From contig CAMWOK010000056.1 of the NCBI GenBank assembly GCA_947175845.1, positions 1-12,761 on the forward strand: DNA of 12,761 nt, read 5' to 3'. Of this stretch, positions 8,284 to 12,761 are shown in pieces. The DNA comes from an uncultured Lachnospiraceae bacterium. Lineage in GTDB: Bacteria > Bacillota > Clostridia > Lachnospirales > Lachnospiraceae. The notes under the pieces were generated by a model. It was not told the DNA's origin, searched no databases, and was given only the letters and a program-made list of their open reading frames with translations. The translations under genes and the position numbers were made by a program. Each line of letters opens with the position of its first letter. Position 1 is the first letter of the stretch.

Positions 8284-8563
8284 TATATGTTTGTAAAATT
8301 TATTACTTTTTATGTTACAAGGGCACATCTTCACAACTTTATAAAGGATATTCTCGTTTCTGAACCAACTGTTTTAAGGCATTAATTGTTATATTTAATT
8401 TTAAGTGGGTTTCGATATTTTCTGCGGAAATGGCATAAAATACCTGCTCCTGAAACTATCCGCTAAGAGCAAGTCAAAATTCCTGTACGCTTTCTGTTCG
8501 GTATTTTGAAAATGCAAAATTGATAATCCGTACGAAGTATTAATTGAAAACAGGTGATTGTGT

Positions 8564-8750
8564 ATGACAACGGCAGCAGACATAGTAACAGATTATGACA
8601 GAATTTTCCAGACTGCAAGATTGGATGATTCCAATTAAAGAAACAAATCCTGAAACATACGACTCAATGCATAAAAGATTCATTGAAATAAAAGTAACAT
8701 TGTTAAGTTTATGCATTAATCTTGCAGAAATTGACAGAATCAAAGAATAA
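8564..8750 (+). pseudogene. Small unknown gene broken by a frameshift (about 62 residues if repaired)
   Basis: An ATG at 8564 follows AGGTGA with a 6-base spacer and reads MTTAADIVTDYDRIF before drifting to a TAA at 8636. The next frame (+1) is open through the same region to a TAA at 8748 and reads on as SRLQDWMIPIKETNPETYDS, then a helical stretch ending in LAEIDRIKE. The two parts join naturally near 8605-8612, so one indel probably split a single small acidic helical gene. Alternatively the ATG at 8595 starts an intact 51-residue protein. I do not recognise the family. It lies just before the transposase remnant and may belong to the same mobile or prophage-derived DNA. Confidence 0.4.
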
Positions 8751-8781
8751 TAACGGAATAGCAATTAAACAGTAACCACTA

Positions 8782-9073
8782 ACCAAAAACGTGGAAGGTC
8801 TTTACTGTACACCGAAGCGCGCAAGCTGGCTGGATATAGCTGAAATTAAAATTGGTATTAAGAGCCGCCCGGCTTTGGGAAAACCATGTGCGGATTTAGA
8901 AAGCTTCAGACAATAGATTCGTGCACGGACTATTAAGCGTAATGCAGAGTGTGTAAAGATTAACTGGCAGTTATAAGACTGAGAATGTATGGAGTAAACT
9001 GGCTAGACTGTATCCGAATAGAGTTCAAAAACTATCCGGATATCGTTCTAGCTGTGATTTTCTCTTCCGATAA
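8782..9073 (+). pseudogene. Degenerate IS630-family transposase, C-terminal remnant
   Basis: Translation from about 8782 gives YCTPKRASWLDIAEIKIGIK, then SRPALGKPCADLESFRQ, an in-frame TAG at 8914, then IRARTIKRNAECVKINWQ. This follows the pattern of IS630-type DDE transposases near the C-terminus (HYTPKHGSWLDIAEIE...RNAECVKINWQFTTENAR), and the Glu in the DIAE motif is the expected last catalytic residue. After WQ the frame breaks; from 8978 a different frame continues with TENVWSKLARLYPNRVQKL, the usual end of the family, reaching a TAA at 9071. The N-terminal two thirds, including the first two catalytic Asp residues, are missing, so the copy is dead. No terminal inverted repeats could be identified. 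Confidence 0.75.
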
Positions 9074-9098
9074 TCAACACCTGTGGCGGAAAAGGCAT

Positions 9099-9944
9099 TC
9101 ATGATCCTGCACATGCGCTGTAGACTTCAGAAATATGCTTCAGCGCCTCCACCGCATTGTCCGGTGTGGTGTTCTCGAGTGTGGCGTGCATATAGGGCTT
9201 CTCTTTTTTCATGTAGGGAAGAATTCTGTCCCAATGGCACTGCCCTTGTCCTACGGGAACTGACACCAGTCTGCCGTCCCTGATGACAAAATCTTTCACG
9301 TGCAGCACTGCGACATCTCTGCCGAGCAGTTCTACCGCCTCGTCAATTATCTCATCCTGCTTCTCGTAATTGCAGGTCTCCAACAGATTCACCGGATCCA
9401 GAATAATCCTGAGATTTGGGGAGGCAATCTCGTCGAGCACACGCCTTGCACGGGCAGGATTGCACACAATATGCCGCACAACTGGCTCAATCGCCATCAG
9501 CACGCCCATCTGCTCCGCGTACGTCACAACAGGGCGCAGATTGTGGATAAAGGTCTCAAGTGACTCCTCATTCCAGCACGCCTCCTCAAACTTATACTGC
9601 ACGTTAGGCGCGCCCGTCTCCGTGCCGACCACACCCGCGCCCAGATGCGCCGCAAAGCGGATATTTGCCTTGTACTTTTCCTGTATCGCTCGCAGCTGTG
9701 CAGGATCCGGGTTTGCGAGATTGAGATAGCAGCCCAGCACTGCGATATCCAGCTCATTTCTGTCAAACAGCCGCTTTAAATACATGGCATAGCCGGGTGT
9801 AAGCGCTTCCGGCGCCACCGAATTTTCGCTGATTACTTTGGAGAGGGCAACATGTGCACATGTAAATCCCTGGTCTTTTATAATTTTCAGCCGTTCTTCT
9901 ATCGGCGCCTGCACAGTGTCATGTAATCTGATTCCAAACTGCAT
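9099..9944 (-). CDS. Sugar phosphate isomerase/epimerase-like TIM-barrel protein
   Basis: A 281-residue protein of the xylose isomerase-like TIM-barrel superfamily (AP endonuclease 2 fold). Metal-binding positions of the fold are visible: Glu153 (MAIEP), Asp183 (ILDPVN), His215 (LHVKD) and Glu257 (TLENT), plus a GTETGAP loop at 107-113. Such enzymes interconvert keto and aldo sugars or C3 epimers, usually with a divalent metal. AGGAGGA lies 6 bases before the ATG. No signal peptide, so cytoplasmic. It follows the pectin genes on the same strand, after a 144-base gap with no clear terminator, so it may handle a hexuronate, rhamnose or related sugar released by them; the exact substrate cannot be read from sequence. 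Confidence 0.8.
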   Translation of the reverse strand: MQFGIRLHDTVQAPIEERLKIIKDQGFTCAHVALSKVISENSVAPEALTPGYAMYLKRLFDRNELDIAVLGCYLNLANPDPAQLRAIQEKYKANIRFAAHLGAGVVGTETGAPNVQYKFEEACWNEESLETFIHNLRPVVTYAEQMGVLMAIEPVVRHIVCNPARARRVLDEIASPNLRIILDPVNLLETCNYEKQDEIIDEAVELLGRDVAVLHVKDFVIRDGRLVSVPVGQGQCHWDRILPYMKKEKPYMHATLENTTPDNAVEALKHISEVYSACAGS

Positions 9945-10088
9945 TGTAATTCCTCCTATGCGCAGTTACAGACTCCCGAAAACTTTTGTGCCTGCTTTTA
10001 CGACAAGCGCTCAAGCATTTGGGGAGGCTGTACGCACTCAAAATTCATGTTCTGTTTATGCTACATTTTATCCAGATGCAACGCTGTA

Positions 10089-10341
10089 CTAAAGCCAGTC
10101 CGCTGTGACTCTGGCACAGTCCTCGGGCGAAAATAAATATTCTCCCCGATACTGTTCTATGAGCTCTGCCATCGGCTTTCCCTCCAGAGCGGTCCGCATA
10201 TCCTTCTGAAGCTGCGCATTGACTGCCGCCTCATTCGAATATTCTGCAAAACTGTTTTTTGCGAACACTTTTAGTCTCCCGACAAATTTTGACTTTTCCG
10301 GATCGCTCAGCGCCGCAAAGTCAACCTCATATATTTTCCAT
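10089..10341 (-). pseudogene. Small unknown gene with a +1 frameshift just after its start
   Basis: A well-placed start exists: GAGGA (10349-10353), a 7-base spacer and ATG at 10341, 19 bases after the pectinesterase stop. That frame ends after four codons (ATG GAA AAT ATA TGA). The +1 frame then stays open from 10338 for 83 residues to a TAG at 10089, and reads like a real protein: YEVDFAALSDPEKSKFVGRL, KVFAKNSFAEYSNEAA, a helical middle, and SPEDCARVTADWL at the end. Loss or gain of one base in the A/T-rich start region (as in MEKIYEVDF) would give a protein of about 84-85 residues. I do not recognise the family. It may be a recent pseudogene, a sequencing error or, less likely, a programmed +1 shift at ATA-TGA. 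It is almost surely part of the pectin operon. Confidence 0.55.
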
Positions 10342-10360
10342 CAAGATATCCTCTAACGCT

Positions 10361-11317
10361 CTAAAATCCAATCACATTCTCCCGCGTATACACCGCGGCT
10401 TCCTCTGTGGTCAACAGTTTCACAAACGGTGCGCGCTCTGTTCCCGCGCCTGCGCCGTAGTTGTCATACTCTGCAAAAAACATGGTTTCCCACGCCTCCT
10501 TATTGTCCCAGTCGTGCCAGCCCTCCCTGCGGATATGCGGCCCAATTTCAGAGTGAATGATGACACACTTTGCATATTTCCGCCAGGGTCTGCCCAGGTA
10601 TGCACTCTGATCCGGACAGTCCCCCGTAAAGCGGCAGTCGCGGAAAACATAACCGTACTGTTGTTCTTCGTAGGTTGAGGGCGCTGTCACATAACCGCTG
10701 ATTTCACCCTTGCGCGCCTTCATAAACAATTCACAGTGCTCAAAATATGCGGTGGCACTTCCGAAAATAAAATCGACATTGCCCGCGATATAGCAGTCTT
10801 TATAGAGCTGCCTGCCCACGCGCCGCGGCGCAAACTCCTTGGGTCCCTTAAATCCGCCCGCCTGTTTCTCCTTTTTGGGCAGCGGCGCTGTGAAAAGGGT
10901 ATCCTGATGGCCGTCAAAACGACAGTTTTCAAAAATCAGGTGATCGCCGTCCGCGTACACCGCAAGCGCCTGACCGACCTTGTTTCCCTGCCCTGCCTCA
11001 TTGCAGAAGGAAATGTGGCAGGCATAGAAATCGTCCGCGTCGATAAACACACTCGGCGTCCGAAACGTTCCGCGCTTGTCGCCCTCCGGCATCAAATCCA
11101 GCGCGCCGTCAGAGTATGTAATCTTCGTCTGCTTTGCGTCCGTGCCAATGAATGATATGTGATTCTGATGAATCTCAAGCCGCTCGCGATAAACACCGGT
11201 GGCGATATGAATGATGACCTCACAGCTGGTAAATTGTTTCGCCGCCTCGAGTGCGTCACCGATTGTGTTAAACTGCTGTCCGCCGCCGATATCTACATAC
11301 AGTTCTTTCTTCTCCAT
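10361..11317 (-). CDS. Pectin methylesterase (pectinesterase, CE8), cytoplasmic type
   Basis: A 318-residue enzyme that removes methyl esters from galacturonate units of pectin fragments, giving methanol and acid groups. It has the right-handed beta-helix signatures of CE8: GQALAVYADGD (115-125, with Gln116), GHQDTLF (136-142, catalytic Asp139), AGNVDFIFGSA (178-188, catalytic Asp182) and YLGRPWRKYAK (240-250, Arg243 and Trp245). The start has no signal peptide (MEKKELYVDIGGG), and the length equals the bare catalytic domain, so it probably acts inside the cell on imported methylated oligogalacturonides. GGAAGGA lies 9 bases before the ATG. It follows the GH105 gene after 153 bases, mostly filled by 57-bp repeats, and precedes the frameshifted small gene by 19 bases. 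Confidence 0.93.
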   Translation of the reverse strand: MEKKELYVDIGGGQQFNTIGDALEAAKQFTSCEVIIHIATGVYRERLEIHQNHISFIGTDAKQTKITYSDGALDLMPEGDKRGTFRTPSVFIDADDFYACHISFCNEAGQGNKVGQALAVYADGDHLIFENCRFDGHQDTLFTAPLPKKEKQAGGFKGPKEFAPRRVGRQLYKDCYIAGNVDFIFGSATAYFEHCELFMKARKGEISGYVTAPSTYEEQQYGYVFRDCRFTGDCPDQSAYLGRPWRKYAKCVIIHSEIGPHIRREGWHDWDNKEAWETMFFAEYDNYGAGAGTERAPFVKLLTTEEAAVYTRENVIGF

Positions 11318-11336
11318 AATTCATAGTCCTTCCTTT

Positions 11337-11507
11337 AAGCCTGCGCGGCTCTACGTTTACGCTTCCTCCATTCGCAACATTTCCGCGTATGGCAAGCCTA
11401 CGCAGCTCTACGTTTACGCTTCCTCTATTCGCAACATTTCCGCGTATGGCAAGCCTACGCGGCTTCAAGTTTACAATTCCTCCAAGCGCAACATTTCCGC
11501 GTAGGCT
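11337..11507. repeat. Three tandem 57-bp repeats derived from the 3' end of the GH105 gene
   Basis: Copies at 11337-11393, 11394-11450 and 11451-11507. The first two differ at three positions; the third, which includes the true end of the GH105 gene, is more diverged. On the minus strand each copy carries a version of the last codons and stop: YAEMLRLEEL-stop in the gene, then YAEMLRIEEA-stop and YAEMLRMEEA-stop. Because 57 is a multiple of three, all lie in the GH105 frame. Each junction can fold as an RNA hairpin (CCGCGTA, 9-base loop, TACGCGG; the other junction has one G-U pair). The array fills most of the GH105-pectinesterase gap. Confidence 0.9.
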
Positions 11508-12607
11508 AGCAGAAATGGCGCGGTTCCTTTGGCATCGTCTTTTACTACGGGTTCTGACATATAGTACTCGTATGTCCCGTCTCTGCGCGGGTTCGTGTCC
11601 GGGCCAAGTCCTGCGACAAGACAGATGCCGCCGAGGCTCATCCTGCCCTCCACGGAGGAAAGATACGTGTCGCAGATTCCGTTGAAAGCCCTTACGCCAC
11701 ACTCGCTGTATTCTTTCGGAAGATATCCCAGACGCGCCCCTTTCATCAGGCAGTACGCCATGATAGCGCTTCCGCTTGTCTCCATATAATTGTTCTCCCT
11801 GCCGGGGAAGTTGGGCACCTGGTACCACATTCCTTCCGGGGACTGAAGCTTTAACATGGAATCGATCAAATCCTGGTACATTTTCAGCAGATGACTGTAG
11901 TCGGGATATACCGGATCTGCGAGGGTGAGCGTGTCGAGCAGCGCCATGGAAAACCACCCGAGTGCCCTGAGCCAGAAATTCTGGGACAGACCAGTCTCCT
12001 TGTCCGCCCAGAACATCAGACGCTCCGCATCATACGCGTGATAGTACAACCCCGTCCTGGCATCCTTTTGATTTTTCTCCACATTAAAAAACTGTGTAAA
12101 TATGTCCCTGTAATTTTTCTTGTCGTTAAATCGGTTCTCATATTCCATGTAGTAGGGCTGTGCCATGTAAAGCCCGTCCAGCCAGACCTGATTCGGATAA
12201 ATCTTCTTGTGCCAGAAGTTGCCCTCCTTCGTCCGCGGCATCTCGAGGATCTGCTGATAGATTTTTGTGGTCGCCCTTGCATACTTTTCCTTTCCAGTCA
12301 AATCATAGAGCGTAAACAAATTTTTGCCCTCGTTGATATTGTCGAGGTTCATCTCTTCCTTTCGATAGCCGATAATCGTACCGTCTTCCTCAATGCGGTG
12401 GTCAATATACTTCTCGGCAAACGCAAAATACTTTTGATTCCCTGTCACTTTGTACAATTCCAGAAGGGACATGATCATGCATCCGTCAATATAATCCCAT
12501 GATGCCTTCTTTCCTGCCCGTATCTTCTCAATATTCCAGACCGGCTCGTCCAATGTGCTCCTGTCGATCAGCTCATTCACATACTTTTCCACAATTTCTA
12601 TCGCCAT
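11471..12607 (-). CDS. GH105 unsaturated rhamnogalacturonyl / glucuronyl hydrolase (YteR/YesR-like)
   Basis: A 378-residue (alpha/alpha)6-barrel enzyme that removes the unsaturated uronic acid left at the non-reducing end of oligosaccharides by pectin or rhamnogalacturonan lyases, through hydration of the double bond. VWLDGLYMAQPYYMEYE (141-157) is the family hallmark; Asp144 corresponds to the catalytic Asp143 of Bacillus YteR. Further matches are ASWDYIDGC (35-43), the Trp/Tyr-rich barrel helices, and NNYMETSGSAIMAY near residue 290. Length is normal. No signal peptide, so intracellular. AGGAG lies 10 bases before the ATG. The last 12 codons form part of the third 57-bp repeat, and its ending EEL differs from the EEA in the two downstream copies. 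Substrate (rhamnogalacturonan or other pectin disaccharide) is inferred from the esterase neighbour. Confidence 0.92.
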   Translation of the reverse strand: MAIEIVEKYVNELIDRSTLDEPVWNIEKIRAGKKASWDYIDGCMIMSLLELYKVTGNQKYFAFAEKYIDHRIEEDGTIIGYRKEEMNLDNINEGKNLFTLYDLTGKEKYARATTKIYQQILEMPRTKEGNFWHKKIYPNQVWLDGLYMAQPYYMEYENRFNDKKNYRDIFTQFFNVEKNQKDARTGLYYHAYDAERLMFWADKETGLSQNFWLRALGWFSMALLDTLTLADPVYPDYSHLLKMYQDLIDSMLKLQSPEGMWYQVPNFPGRENNYMETSGSAIMAYCLMKGARLGYLPKEYSECGVRAFNGICDTYLSSVEGRMSLGGICLVAGLGPDTNPRRDGTYEYYMSEPVVKDDAKGTAPFLLAYAEMLRLEEL

Positions 12608-12640
12608 GGCTTTTTAACTCCTTTTTTCCAAACAGAAAGC

Positions 12641-12680
12641 CTCCCGGAATCTCCTGTCACGTTAAGCAGAAGCCCGGGAG
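12641..12680 (-). terminator. Inverted repeat before the GH105 gene, possible weak terminator or processing hairpin
   Basis: Perfect 7-base arms (CTCCCGG at 12674-12680 and CCGGGAG at 12641-12647, minus-strand reading) with a 26-base loop, followed by GCTTTCTGTTT. It sits in the 94-base gap between the stop of the upstream partial gene and the GH105 start. The long loop and mixed tail make it a poor intrinsic terminator; it may reduce read-through or shield mRNA ends. Confidence 0.35.
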
Positions 12681-12701
12681 ACTGCAACAGTTCCTGCAAA
12701 A

Positions 12702-12761
12702 TCATTGAACAAAATGGTCAATCCCGTCACGGATCACAGCCTCGCCCTTCTGCCCGGACAC
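12702..12761 (-). CDS. C-terminal end of an upstream gene (partial)
   Basis: Of the three minus-strand frames at the window edge, only this one stays open for 19 codons, ending EAVIRDGIDHFVQ and a TGA at 12702. The codons are GC-rich like the neighbouring pectin genes. It is on the same strand and just upstream of the GH105 gene, so it may be another member of the pectin cluster, but too little is visible to name a family. Confidence 0.4.
   Translation of the reverse strand: MSGQKGEAVIRDGIDHFVQ

Larger units (their letters stand above)
7966..9098. other. Decayed AT-rich region without an intact large gene
   Basis: About 1.1 kb between the YfhO gene and the TIM-barrel isomerase gene. It holds a possible minus-strand gene fragment (8009-8200), a candidate promoter with a palindrome (8245-8283), a frameshifted small plus-strand gene (8564-8750) and the broken end of an IS630-type transposase (8782-9073). 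The stretch 8284-8560 is very AT-rich and I see no gene, repeat or RNA structure in it. Composition resembles the YfhO gene more than the GC-richer flanks. Confidence 0.6.

Noticed and set aside
9798..9810. cre-like sequence (TGTAAGCGCTTCC) for CcpA catabolite control
   Set aside because: It fits the degenerate consensus core but lies inside the isomerase gene, and about one such match is expected by chance in a window this size.
11268..11957. 229-codon minus-strand frame running through the 57-bp repeats, with repeated RGNVAN segments
   Set aside because: It is out of frame with GH105 and the esterase, and stays open only because the GC-rich gene and the multiple-of-three repeat lack stops there; no independent start signal.

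Overview
The window looks like part of the chromosome of an anaerobic, pectin-degrading Firmicute, most likely a Lachnospiraceae-type gut Clostridium. The main clues are a DUF2225-type protein, a group B-like [FeFe]-hydrogenase, a YfhO membrane protein, strong GGAGG ribosome binding sites and a cytoplasmic pectin-fragment gene set. Genus cannot be fixed from the sequence.

Layout. (a) 1-289, plus strand: the 3' end of a DUF2225-like gene. Its likely intrinsic terminator lies inside the 3' end of the convergent helicase gene. (b) 304-5160, minus strand: [FeFe]-hydrogenase, then glutamyl-tRNA synthetase (gltX), then a short UvrD/PcrA-type helicase. They are tightly packed (about 50 bp gap, then an 8-bp overlap), so probably one transcript. 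An AT-rich leader upstream of the hydrogenase carries a Rex-like (redox regulator) dyad. (c) 5383-9098: an AT-rich block unlike its surroundings. It has one intact gene, an 860-residue YfhO-family membrane protein, and about 1.1 kb of decayed DNA with an operator-like palindrome over a candidate promoter, a frameshifted small gene and the degenerate 3' end of an IS630-type transposase. It reads as an acquired, decaying island. (d) 9099-12761, minus strand: a pectin or rhamnogalacturonan fragment utilisation cluster. In transcription order it holds the end of an unidentified gene, a GH105 unsaturated glucuronyl/galacturonyl hydrolase, a CE8 pectin methylesterase without a signal peptide, a frameshifted small gene, and a xylose-isomerase-like TIM-barrel enzyme.

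How region (d) may work together: the esterase and the GH105 enzyme both lack export signals, so they probably demethylate and trim imported oligogalacturonides or unsaturated disaccharides inside the cell. The TIM-barrel protein may isomerise or epimerise a released sugar. Transporter, lyase and regulator genes are not in the window.

The most unusual structures are three tandem 57-bp repeats that copy the 3' end of the GH105 gene, stop codon included, into the gap before the esterase gene; a small gene between the esterase and the isomerase that is interrupted by a +1 frameshift; and the island with the IS630 remnant. I found no CRISPR array, tRNA or rRNA, and nothing I can defend as a wholly new multi-gene system.
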